Position numbers and translations under genes: made by a program. The notes under the pieces were generated by a model, which searched no databases, was not told the DNA's origin, and saw only the letters and a list, made by a program, of their open reading frames with translations. From Candidatus Aminicenantota bacterium (GTDB lineage Bacteria > Acidobacteriota > Aminicenantia > UBA2199): DNA of 11,156 nt. Numbering within the stretch: position 1 is the first letter of the stretch; each line of letters starts with the position of its first letter. Location: positions 1 to 11,156 of the forward strand of contig JAOZTV010000080.1 of NCBI GenBank assembly GCA_029939015.1, read 5' to 3'. Shown here in pieces: positions 1-6,587 of this stretch.

Positions 1-110
1 AATATAATTATTTTACTGTTTTTTTTATACATTACTACTCCTGAATATTTTTTTTAAAAACATTCATAATAATTCTAACATAATGAAAAATAGATTTCTA
101 TAAAAGAATA

Positions 111-139
111 TTTACTTTTTTTTTTTTAACCTGTAAAAT
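111..139 (+). promoter_or_regulatory. Candidate sigma-70 promoter of neuB, predicted leaderless
   Basis: A TTTACT -35-like box (111-116, 4 of 6 to consensus) lies 17 bases before a TAAAAT -10-like box (134-139, 5 of 6). Only six bases (140-145) separate the -10 box from the ATG at 146, so transcription would be expected to start at or next to the A of the start codon. The spacer consists largely of a T12 run (116-127, whose first T is the last base of the -35 box). No Shine-Dalgarno sequence is present. The region is so AT-rich that -10-like boxes occur by chance. A weaker alternative is CTAACA (75-80), 18 bases, TATAAA (99-104), which would give a leader of about 35 bases. Confidence 0.4.
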
Positions 140-145
140 AAAAAC

Positions 146-1165
146 ATGGAAAACATATATGAATTAATTAACAATAAGGTAGTGATTTGTGCGGAAATTG
201 GTATAAACCATAATGGTAATCTCCAAACTGCAAAAGATATGATTTTGGCTGCAAAAGAATGTGGAGTTGATGCTGTTAAATTTCAGGGGTTTAAAACTGA
301 AGATATGTATTCAAAATTAACACCAGGTTTTGCTCATACAGAGAATAATGTTTTTGAACAAATAAAACAACTTGAAATTCAGAAAGAATGGTGGGCCGAA
401 TTAAAAGAGCTTGCCAAAGCAAATAACCTTTTTTTCTCTTGTTCAATATTTGATGATTCTACTCTTAATCTATTTAAAGAAACAAAACTTGATTTTGTAA
501 AAATCGCATCATCTGAGTTAGACAACTTAGCACTATTAGAAAAGCAGATGGAATTAAGTGATATTTTTGTAATATCAACAGGGATGTCATATCTTGATGA
601 AATAACAAGAACCGTCAAATATCTCCGTTCTAAAGGTTTAGAGAAAATCATTCTTCTTGAATGTACAAGCTCTTACCCAGCACCTGCTGAATCAATAAAT
701 CTATTTAATATTGACTTCTTAAAAAATACATTTTCAGTCCCTCCAGGTTTTTCAGACCATACCATGGGTATATATCACTCTGTCGCTGCTGTTGCCAGAG
801 GTGCAAAATTTATTGAAAAACATTTCACACTTGATAAAAATATGGATGGTCCTGACCATAAACTGTCAGCAGACATTGACGAGTTAAGAGCTCTGGTTAA
901 AACTATAAGAGAAATAGAAATCTCATTAAAGGGCAATCAGAAGCTAAGTATTTCTTCTTATGAAAAGGAAGCAAGAGAAATTGGACGCAAGAGTGTAATT
1001 GCAAATCAATCAATAACAAAAGGTGAAATAATTTCTCAGGAGAACACTATACTTAAAAGACCAGGCAAAGGCATTAAACCTGATGAAACACAATTTTTAT
1101 ATGGACGAAAGGCCAAGGTTGACATAAAAAATGACGCATGGATAACCTGGGATATGGTTGAATAA
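146..1165 (+). CDS. neuB: N-acetylneuraminate synthase family protein (NeuB/PseI/LegI type)
   Basis: Cytosolic enzyme that condenses phosphoenolpyruvate with an N-acylated hexose (ManNAc, or the 6-deoxy sugars leading to pseudaminic or legionaminic acid) to make a nine-carbon nonulosonic acid for surface glycans. The 339-residue length is normal. Residues 11-260 form the TIM-barrel synthase domain: EIGINHNG at 17-24, the KFQ strand at 45-47, GFSDHT at 201-206 and EKHFTLDK at 224-231. H205 and H226 match the two metal-binding histidines of the family, and GPDHKLS lies at 235-241. Residues 280-338 (RKSVIANQSITKGEII and the KRPGKGIKP segment) are the C-terminal SAF (antifreeze-like) domain. The sequence does not decide between sialic, pseudaminic and legionaminic acid, so the symbol stands for the family. 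No partner genes (neuA, neuC, pseB) lie in the window, though the upstream side is cut off after 145 bases. The ATG at 146 fits the family's N-terminus but has no Shine-Dalgarno sequence. Confidence 0.93.
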   Translation: MENIYELINNKVVICAEIGINHNGNLQTAKDMILAAKECGVDAVKFQGFKTEDMYSKLTPGFAHTENNVFEQIKQLEIQKEWWAELKELAKANNLFFSCSIFDDSTLNLFKETKLDFVKIASSELDNLALLEKQMELSDIFVISTGMSYLDEITRTVKYLRSKGLEKIILLECTSSYPAPAESINLFNIDFLKNTFSVPPGFSDHTMGIYHSVAAVARGAKFIEKHFTLDKNMDGPDHKLSADIDELRALVKTIREIEISLKGNQKLSISSYEKEAREIGRKSVIANQSITKGEIISQENTILKRPGKGIKPDETQFLYGRKAKVDIKNDAWITWDMVE

Positions 1166-1381
1166 AGACCTACTTTTTTAACTTAGTCTTCATCTGGCAA
1201 AAAGCCGGTTTTGCTGGGTAAGAAATTAAGTTAAATAGGCAAGGAGGCAGAGAGGCAAAGAGTAAAATCTTAAAAGATATCCGATATCTCTTTCTCTAAC
1301 TCTCTGCCTCCTTGCCTATTTGCCTATTTGCCTATTTGCCTTCGTAAGACAAGTTGTTGGTCTTAACAGCACTGTAAGTGC
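1166..1381. other. Intergenic region between convergent neuB and DUF3078 gene, filled by inverted repeats
   Basis: The 216 bases between the two stop codons hold no plausible gene. The centre is the octamer inverted-repeat element (1233-1345). Outside it, smaller inverted pieces are visible: AAGACC at 1165-1170 faces GGTCTT at 1359-1364, and AACTTAGTCTT at 1180-1190 faces AAGACAAGTT at 1346-1355 with one extra base. A small local hairpin, GCAAAA/TTTTGC, sits at 1197-1202/1209-1214. No hairpin is followed by a clean T-run, so I see no textbook intrinsic terminator, although the long stem could end both converging transcripts. Confidence 0.6.
1233..1345 (+). repeat. Octamer-built inverted-repeat element, copy 1
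   Basis: Both arms are tandem 8-base units of the form GGCARRKA. The left arm reads GGCAAGGA (1238), GGCAGAGA (1246), GGCAAAGA (1254). On the other strand, from 1340 leftwards, the right arm reads GGCAAATA three times, then GGCAAGGA, GGCAGAGA and GTTAGAGA (down to 1293). The arms pair perfectly over 22 bases (1233-1254 with 1300-1321). Inside lie AAAGAG/CTCTTT (1257-1262/1288-1293) and a 6-bp hairpin with a 3-base loop at 1275-1289. Bases 1233-1274 are identical, in inverse orientation, to 11044-11085. It is noncoding and has no transposase; it resembles a MITE or REP-like repeat, but I do not recognise the family. Confidence 0.85.
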
Positions 1382-2254
1382 CTAAATAATATTCAAAACT
1401 ATACCTAAGGACATTACTTCTCTTAACTGTAAATCTTTCATTATATCGTCGTCATAGAATAATTCAAACTCAAAGTTAATTCTTAACCAGGAATTAATCT
1501 TCATATCAAATTTATTATTCCATCTGACATCAGGATTTTTAATCTCCCCTGCAATAGACAGGAAAAAATCAATCTGTGAATCCAATAAAACATTTTTTAC
1601 AATTTCTTTTTTAAACTTTAATTTTGAGGAAATGCCAAATTCAATTTTAATAGCCTCATCAACTTTCAAGCCATATAATTCTCTCAAAATTTTTTGATCA
1701 ACAATAATTTGCTTTAAACCAAGACCTAATGAAGTCCTTAGCCACTTACCTTTTTTATAAGACATATTTATCGATTCTGTAAGATAAGCAGGGGATAAAA
1801 GAGACGAAACTTTGACAGGAATTTCGTCTAAACCTTCAAAAGGGTTCTCTTTATAATTATAACCATCGGCAAACTGAGTACGGAAATCAAAGTTAAAAAA
1901 AACAGAAACATTGCTGTCCTTTTTGGCTGAATAACCTAATCCATAAGAATAGTGAATAATATCTTCGGATTTTTGAAGATCATACTCGTCCTGTTTTAAT
2001 ACACCAATTCCCATTTCAAAATCATGTTCCTGTTCCCATCTATCAGAGACCATAATAAAATCCCCATTTAATTTACATGAAAAAGCAAGTGAGTTAATAC
2101 CGCCACCCTGCCAATTAGAAAAATAAGAGTGGGTAGCAGATACAGTTAATTTTAATTCTTTTTTCGGTTTTTTTTTCTCATCATCTTTGTTTTCTGAAAA
2201 CATATTATTACAAAAAACAAAGAACAAAAGCAAAACAAATATAATCTTTTTCAT
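1382..2254 (-). CDS. DUF3078-like outer-membrane beta-barrel protein
   Basis: A 290-residue protein of unknown function when started at the ATG at 2254. Residues 1-20 form a signal peptide: a KK start, a long Leu/Phe/Val core, and a likely cut near MFS/EN. A short Lys-rich linker (23-34) follows. The rest is beta-rich with alternating polar and aromatic residues, as in outer-membrane barrels. The NWQGGG motif at 47-52, followed by NSLAFSCKLNGDF, is the hallmark that makes me assign DUF3078, from memory of the family. C15 is not in a lipobox. An in-frame TTG at 2269 would add MIKYR; I prefer the ATG because it gives a clean signal peptide. Neither start has a Shine-Dalgarno sequence. The gene follows rseP on the same strand after 67 bases and has its own promoter candidate. 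The product is probably envelope-located; no enzymatic motif is visible. Confidence 0.7.
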   Translation of the reverse strand: MKKIIFVLLLFFVFCNNMFSENKDDEKKKPKKELKLTVSATHSYFSNWQGGGINSLAFSCKLNGDFIMVSDRWEQEHDFEMGIGVLKQDEYDLQKSEDIIHYSYGLGYSAKKDSNVSVFFNFDFRTQFADGYNYKENPFEGLDEIPVKVSSLLSPAYLTESINMSYKKGKWLRTSLGLGLKQIIVDQKILRELYGLKVDEAIKIEFGISSKLKFKKEIVKNVLLDSQIDFFLSIAGEIKNPDVRWNNKFDMKINSWLRINFEFELFYDDDIMKDLQLREVMSLGIVLNII

Positions 2255-2259
2255 CCGAT

Positions 2260-2288
2260 ATTTTATCAAAATTTTATTTGATTTTCAA
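2260..2288 (-). promoter_or_regulatory. Candidate sigma-70 promoter of the DUF3078 gene, predicted leaderless
   Basis: On the minus strand TTGAAA (2283-2288, 5 of 6 to consensus) is followed after exactly 17 bases by TAAAAT (2260-2265, 5 of 6). Five bases (2255-2259) then lead to the ATG at 2254-2252, so the predicted start point falls on or within two bases of the start codon. No Shine-Dalgarno-like sequence precedes the ATG. If the TTG at 2269 were used instead, the -10 box would lie inside the coding sequence, so the two starts make opposite predictions. Confidence 0.5.
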
Positions 2289-2336
2289 GACCTAATCATC
2301 CATTAAACACTGTTTTTAGCGGTGAGTCAAACTTTG

Positions 2337-3749
2337 TTAAGGTAATATCGAATCCCATCCATTTGGAAGCGTTTTGGCAACATCGTTTAATATTACAAAT
2401 ATCATTAACATAATTAACAATAGGAACCCGAAATTCATCAGTACATTTTTGACTTTTGGTGGAAGATCACGCCTTATTATTGTTTCAATAGTATAGATAA
2501 GCAAATGCCCACCATCTAAGGCTGGTATTGGGAATAAGTTAATAATACCAAGTTGAAGTGAAATAAAAGCTATGAGCATAAAAAAATTAGTCAAACCACT
2601 CTCCATCACTTCCTGAGATACTCTTGCTATCTCAATAGGACCTGATAAACTCTTTGCAGACACAGACCCGGTAATCATCTTTTTTATTGTTTTAAAAACC
2701 AATAGAGACATATTACTCAATTCTGCACTTGTTTTTGCAATAGACTCAGACAAGGAAATCTTGATTTTTGTTTTTGGAGCATATACTGTCCTCACAATTC
2801 CTATTACTCCATCATATTTTAAATTTATTGATTCAATCTGTATTTTATTGTCTTTCTTTACCATACCTATTTTCCAATCTAATGGTCCTGTTTTTATATT
2901 CCCACCTGTGGCATTTGCAGGTTTTAAAAGAACTGATAATTCTTTTTCATCTCTAATTATTCCTATCTGTATCTGCTTATCTACATTACTTAAAAGGAGT
3001 TTTGACATATTATAATAATTAACTGGTTCGTTATTTACTGAGATTATTACATCATCTGCTTTCATTCCAGCTCTTTCTGCTGAACTTCCTTTTCTTACCT
3101 CAACTATTTTTGTTTTAAAGTCATAAAACATACCTGAGTATCCAAGTTGATTAAATTCATCTATTTGCAAATCTGTAGTTTTCTTTTGTCCAGCTCTTAA
3201 AAATGTAATTTTAACCTTATCATTTGGATTAGCATTAATACCCCACTCAATATCTTTCCAATTAATAATTTTTTTATCATTAATAAATAGAATCTCATCT
3301 TTTTTTTTCAATCCTGAAATATCAGCAGGTGAACCTTTTGCGATATAACCAATAATTGGAGATTCAGTCTGATATCTTTGCACATCAACACCAGACATAT
3401 AGATTATTGTCAGCACAACAAAAGACAAAACAACATTCATAATTGGTCCCATAGCAAGTATAAAAATCTTTTGAGCTCTATTCTTTGCAGAGAACTCGTC
3501 ACTTTTAGGTTCTTTAGACTCATAATCCTCCTCACCAGCCATCTTTACATAGCCACCAAGAGGTATCAAACTGACTCTAAAATCAGTATCCCCTATTTTC
3601 TTTCCAAACAATCTTTTTCCAAATCCAAATGAAAAAGTTTCAACACGAACACCCATTAACCTTGCTGCTATATAATGCCCAAGTTCATGTATAATTACTA
3701 TAATTCCCAGTAAAATAGTCAGCGAAACAATTCTATATAAAATAACCAT
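2337..3749 (-). CDS. rseP: RIP metalloprotease RseP (site-2 protease, M50B)
   Basis: Inner-membrane zinc protease that cuts transmembrane segments, classically the anti-sigma factor RseA after DegS cleavage, and also remnant signal peptides. The 470 residues are typical of the family. The first membrane helix carries the zinc motif HELGH (21-25), followed by the conserved SLIPLGGYVKMAGEED stretch (60-74), GPIMNVVL (101-108) and a second helix (103-118). Two PDZ domains follow (about 130-200 and 213-278; PADISGLKKKD and SAERAGMKADD are their ligand-loop regions). The C-terminal membrane part has NLFPIPALDGGH (404-415), whose Asp is the third zinc ligand, and a last helix near 436-455. It is the last gene of the uppS-cdsA-dxr-rseP cluster. 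Its ATG overlaps the dxr stop (TAATG), and a GGAG Shine-Dalgarno sequence lies inside the end of dxr. No bamA follows, unlike in proteobacteria. No RseA or sigma-E gene is visible, so its substrate here is unknown. Confidence 0.96.
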   Translation of the reverse strand: MVILYRIVSLTILLGIIVIIHELGHYIAARLMGVRVETFSFGFGKRLFGKKIGDTDFRVSLIPLGGYVKMAGEEDYESKEPKSDEFSAKNRAQKIFILAMGPIMNVVLSFVVLTIIYMSGVDVQRYQTESPIIGYIAKGSPADISGLKKKDEILFINDKKIINWKDIEWGINANPNDKVKITFLRAGQKKTTDLQIDEFNQLGYSGMFYDFKTKIVEVRKGSSAERAGMKADDVIISVNNEPVNYYNMSKLLLSNVDKQIQIGIIRDEKELSVLLKPANATGGNIKTGPLDWKIGMVKKDNKIQIESINLKYDGVIGIVRTVYAPKTKIKISLSESIAKTSAELSNMSLLVFKTIKKMITGSVSAKSLSGPIEIARVSQEVMESGLTNFFMLIAFISLQLGIINLFPIPALDGGHLLIYTIETIIRRDLPPKVKNVLMNFGFLLLIMLMIFVILNDVAKTLPNGWDSILP

Positions 3750-4894
3750 TATATCTCCATAAGTTCTTCTGTTTTTCTTTTTGTTGACACTACCGTATCC
3801 AATACAGCTTCAACACTATCTATTTCAAATAAATCAGCAGAATTCAAAACTTTTTCTACTACATCAAATATATCAACAAATGATATTTTTTCCTTTAAAA
3901 AATACTCAACGGCAACCTCATTTGCAGCATTAAAAATTGCACCGGAATTCTTACCTTTTGACATAATTTCGTATGCCATTCTGATAGATGGAAATTTTAC
4001 TCTATCAACAGGAAAGAATTCAAGTTTGTTTAATTTATCAAAATTGAGATACATATTATCAAGCTTAACCCTCTCAGGATAAGTCAATGAGTAAAGTATT
4101 GGTATTTGCATATCCGGCAAACTCATTTGAGCAATTACCGATGAATCAATAAACTCAACCATTGAATGAATTATACTCTGTGGATGAATTATCACATCAA
4201 TTTGTTCTGACTTTAAATTAAATAAATAATAGGCCTCAATTATTTCCAATGCCTTATTCATCAAGGTTGCAGAATCTATAGTTACCTTTGTACCCATATT
4301 CCAGGTTGGATGCTTCAATGCATCTTTTATACTAATCTTTTCAAATTCATCTATATTTTTTCTAAAAAATGGTCCCCCTGAGGCAGTTAAAATCACCTTA
4401 TTCAGTTCTGAAGTTTTACCACTTAATAATGCCTGAAAAATTGCACTCTGCTCACTATCTATCGGGATAATTTCAGATTTACTTAATTTCAATTCCTCAT
4501 TTATCAATGAACCTGCAGCTACAAGAGTTTCTTTATTTGCAAGACAGATACGGTGTCCCATTTTTATAGCTTTAATTGTTGCCTCTAAAGGCGTAGTTCC
4601 GGTTATCGCAGAAATCACAGTATCAACATTATCAGCTGAAACAATCTCTAATAATCCTTCCTGCCCAGAATAAAATTTAACATAAGGAAATAAATTTTTT
4701 AATGCCTGAATATCATCTTTTTTACTAACACTAACAGTTTTTGGTGTAAAATATTTAATCTGCTCAATAAGGAGTTTTATGTTTTTCCCTGCCGAAAGAG
4801 ATTCAATAGAAAATTTATCTCTATTCAAGTCAACAATTTTTAAGGTACTTCTACCTATTGACCCGGTAGAGCCAAGCAGTGCAATTTTTCTCAT
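3749..4894 (-). CDS. dxr: 1-deoxy-D-xylulose 5-phosphate reductoisomerase
   Basis: Cytosolic MEP-pathway enzyme that converts DXP to 2-C-methylerythritol 4-phosphate with NADPH and a divalent metal; it is the fosmidomycin target. From the ATG at 4894 the protein has 381 residues, normal for the family. It opens with the NADPH-binding ALLGSTGSIG (5-14). It then has LANKETLVAAG and the metal site IDSEQSA, followed by the LTASGGPFF and HPTWNMGTKVTIDSATLMNKALE substrate/metal regions, IIHPQSIIHSMVEF, and the late AANEVAVEYFL element. A longer reading from an upstream ATG at 4936 adds 14 residues unlike the family and overlaps cdsA by 46 bases; I reject it because MRKIALLG is the usual N-terminus. 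The chosen ATG overlaps the cdsA stop as ATGA (4891-4894), with only a weak GGA three bases upstream, so translation is probably coupled. It supplies the isoprenoid units used by the UppS encoded two genes upstream. Confidence 0.97.
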   Translation of the reverse strand: MRKIALLGSTGSIGRSTLKIVDLNRDKFSIESLSAGKNIKLLIEQIKYFTPKTVSVSKKDDIQALKNLFPYVKFYSGQEGLLEIVSADNVDTVISAITGTTPLEATIKAIKMGHRICLANKETLVAAGSLINEELKLSKSEIIPIDSEQSAIFQALLSGKTSELNKVILTASGGPFFRKNIDEFEKISIKDALKHPTWNMGTKVTIDSATLMNKALEIIEAYYLFNLKSEQIDVIIHPQSIIHSMVEFIDSSVIAQMSLPDMQIPILYSLTYPERVKLDNMYLNFDKLNKLEFFPVDRVKFPSIRMAYEIMSKGKNSGAIFNAANEVAVEYFLKEKISFVDIFDVVEKVLNSADLFEIDSVEAVLDTVVSTKRKTEELMEI

Positions 4895-5715
4895 TTCCAG
4901 AAGTATTCTATAATATAGTATAGTGCAGGTGCACAAAATATATAAGAATCTAATCTATCAAGTATCCCGCCATGTCCCGGAAAAATGGAGCCTGAATCTT
5001 TTTTGCCAGAAGCCCTTTTAAATAAAGATTCAATAGGGTCTGATAATTGTGAGAGTATTTCTAGTACAGCTCCTGTTATGATGGCAGTCAGCACACTAAC
5101 CTCAACAGGAAATTTAAAAATCAAGGTTCCAAGCCAGCCTGCAATACCTGCAGTGATAATTGCTGCAATTAAACCTTCAAGAGATTTATTTGGGGATGCA
5201 ATTGGATAGATTTTTGTCTTTCCTATGGCTCTACCTACAAAGTATGCGCCAGAGTCTCCTATTGCTATTACAAATATCATAAATAAGAGATAATTTGCAC
5301 TTAAAGGATTATCTGCAACCATAGTCTTTAAATTAAACATATAGTAAAGCGGAATATAAAGATAGGTAATTGCAAGAAAATGAATACTAATATCTTTGAT
5401 AAATGTTTCAAGTTTGTCTTTATTATTTACTGCAAGAAGAAAATACAATCCCGTTGAGAACAGAATTATTATCATTGCAAATGCCATATCAGGCTTTCCA
5501 ATTGTAAAAGACAGTGCTATTACTAATCCATTTAATAGGATTATTGGATAAGAATAAACCTTAGGTTCTGTCATTTTTATTAATTCATAAGCACCAACAG
5601 AAATGATAAAATACAGTAAAACGGAAAAGTACAAATCCGGTAAATACACTATTGCTGAATAAGCTGCAATGATTAGAAAAAAAGCTGTAATTGTTCTTTT
5701 TATAAATTCATTCAT
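4891..5715 (-). CDS. cdsA: Phosphatidate cytidylyltransferase (CDP-diglyceride synthase)
   Basis: Integral inner-membrane enzyme that makes CDP-diacylglycerol from phosphatidic acid and CTP, the branch point for all bacterial phospholipids. The 274 residues form seven or eight hydrophobic segments (for example 9-26, 29-45, 58-72, 78-95, 111-127, 141-160, 182-200 and 205-220). The family signature fills the C-terminus: SDPIESLFKR (225-234), then KKDSGSIFPGHGGILDRLDS (238-257), which contains the catalytic acidic residues. GDSGAYFVG (153-161) and SPNKSLEG (174-181) are the other conserved polar stretches. The first part of the signature reads SDPIES where many homologues have GDLxES, a modest variant. 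The ATG overlaps the uppS stop (ATGA, 5712-5715); GGAG lies four bases upstream and a second AGGAG further up. This tight coupling to uppS and dxr is the classical order. Confidence 0.96.
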   Translation of the reverse strand: MNEFIKRTITAFFLIIAAYSAIVYLPDLYFSVLLYFIISVGAYELIKMTEPKVYSYPIILLNGLVIALSFTIGKPDMAFAMIIILFSTGLYFLLAVNNKDKLETFIKDISIHFLAITYLYIPLYYMFNLKTMVADNPLSANYLLFMIFVIAIGDSGAYFVGRAIGKTKIYPIASPNKSLEGLIAAIITAGIAGWLGTLIFKFPVEVSVLTAIITGAVLEILSQLSDPIESLFKRASGKKDSGSIFPGHGGILDRLDSYIFCAPALYYIIEYFWK

Positions 5716-6461
5716 ATCGCTCCATATCTCCTTTTTCTTTTTTGAAATTCTATAATGCCATCCAATAGACTGTCCATTCTGAAATCAGGCCAAAAAACAT
5801 CTGTAAAATAAAATTCAGAATATGCTATTTGATATAATAAAAAATTTGAAATTCTATACTCACCTGACGTTCTAATAAGCAGATCCGGATCAGGAATATC
5901 TCTCGTATAAAGATACTTGGAAATTAATTTTTCATTTATTTTTTTTTCACTAATCCCATCACTGATGATATTTTTTATAGCCTCAACTATTTCTCCTCTT
6001 GAACCATAATTGAGTGCCAGATTGACCTGAATATTTTTAAATCCACTCGACAATTCTTCAATACTATCAATTTCATTTCTTAATTTCTTAGGCAATCTTG
6101 ACTTCTCACCGAGTATTTTTAATCTTACCTTATTTTCAATCAACATATCTCTCTGACTAATAAGGTTTTCGTATAACATTTCCATCAATTTATTAACTTC
6201 AAGAACAGGTCGCTTCCAATTTTCGCTGGAAAAAGTATATAGGGTCAGATATTTAACTCCTAATTTCAATGAATTTTCAATAATTTTCCTTGCCGAAACC
6301 GTTCCTTCTTTATGTCCTTCGATACGGGTTTTATTACGTTCTTTTGCCCATCTCCCATTACCGTCCATTATTACAGCAATATGCTTTGGTATTTTTCCTT
6401 TTAATACAGATTTTATTCTTTCATCAGCATCTATTACTACTAAATTATCGTCAGAATTCAT
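5712..6461 (-). CDS. uppS: Isoprenyl transferase (undecaprenyl diphosphate synthase)
   Basis: Soluble, membrane-associated cis-prenyltransferase that adds isopentenyl units to farnesyl-PP to form the C55 carrier for peptidoglycan and surface glycans. The 249 residues match the family. Motifs in order: IAVIMDGNGRWA (28-39, with the catalytic Asp33), GHKEG (49-53), TLYTFSSENWKRP (73-85), NLALNYGSRGEIVEA (147-161), and DPDLLIRTSGEYRISNFLLYQ (191-211) ending in AYSEFYFTDVFWPDF (213-227). The ATG at 6461 gives an N-terminal lead of 31 residues before MDGNG, a few more than in E. coli. It is the first gene of the cluster; frr, often its upstream neighbour, is absent, and fusA diverges from it instead. 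No Shine-Dalgarno sequence precedes the ATG, and a perfect promoter ends six bases before it, so the operon mRNA is predicted to be leaderless. Confidence 0.97.
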   Translation of the reverse strand: MNSDDNLVVIDADERIKSVLKGKIPKHIAVIMDGNGRWAKERNKTRIEGHKEGTVSARKIIENSLKLGVKYLTLYTFSSENWKRPVLEVNKLMEMLYENLISQRDMLIENKVRLKILGEKSRLPKKLRNEIDSIEELSSGFKNIQVNLALNYGSRGEIVEAIKNIISDGISEKKINEKLISKYLYTRDIPDPDLLIRTSGEYRISNFLLYQIAYSEFYFTDVFWPDFRMDSLLDGIIEFQKRKRRYGAI

Positions 6462-6467
6462 ATTAAA

Positions 6468-6496
6468 ATTATAGTTTCAATAAGAAGCTTTGTCAA
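6468..6496 (-). promoter_or_regulatory. Perfect-consensus sigma-70 promoter for uppS-cdsA-dxr-rseP, predicted leaderless
   Basis: On the minus strand TTGACA (6491-6496) and TATAAT (6468-6473) match consensus at all twelve positions with the optimal 17-base spacer. Only six bases (6462-6467, TTTAAT on the coding strand) separate the -10 box from the uppS ATG (6461-6459). Initiation six to eight bases past the -10 box would begin the transcript on the AUG itself. There is no room for, and no sign of, a Shine-Dalgarno sequence. The next in-frame ATG is the Met of MDGNG inside the active site, so a downstream start is not an option. Confidence 0.85.
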
Positions 6497-6499
6497 GCA

Positions 6500-6527
6500 T
6501 TTACTTTAATTGAAATTATGTTATAAT
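6500..6527 (+). promoter_or_regulatory. Candidate sigma-70 promoter of fusA
   Basis: TTTACT (6500-6505, 4 of 6) is followed after 16 bases by a perfect TATAAT (6522-6527). Transcription would start near 6534 and give a leader of about 54 bases. Its -35 box sits three bases from the -35 box of the divergent uppS promoter, so the two promoters are back to back with start points about 73 bases apart. Confidence 0.6.
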
Positions 6528-6568
6528 ATGTATTCGTAAGTTCGTTTTAACCCAAAAACACATAAAAG

Positions 6569-6576
6569 GATAGGAG
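6569..6576 (+). promoter_or_regulatory. Ribosome binding site of fusA
   Basis: GGATAGGAG contains AGGAG (6572-6576), 11 bases before the ATG at 6588. The spacing is a little long but the match is good. It shows that this organism does use Shine-Dalgarno initiation, in contrast to neuB, the DUF3078 gene and uppS. Confidence 0.65.
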
Positions 6577-6587
6577 AATTATACAAA

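Noticed and set aside
1197..1214. Intrinsic terminator for neuB at the GCAAAA/TTTTGC hairpin
   Set aside because: The stem is only six A/T-rich base pairs and is followed by TGGG rather than a T-run.
1180..1381. Integron attC site or tRNA in the neuB/DUF3078 gap
   Set aside because: There is no cloverleaf and no paired R/L box layout with GTTRRRY core sites. The repeats are explained by the octamer element.
2311..2328. Terminator after rseP (CACTG/CGGTG stem)
   Set aside because: It is a five-pair stem with one wobble and no following T-run on the minus strand. Too weak to annotate.
2761..3632. Plus-strand open frames of 62-84 residues opposite rseP
   Set aside because: They are antisense shadows of a gene with intact protease motifs, with no Shine-Dalgarno sequence and no recognisable protein.
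4895..4936. A longer dxr starting at the ATG at 4936
   Set aside because: The extra 14 residues (MCTCTILYYRILLE) do not look like the family, and the frame would overlap cdsA by 46 bases. MRKIALLG at 4894 is the usual N-terminus and gives the ATGA overlap seen at the other junction.
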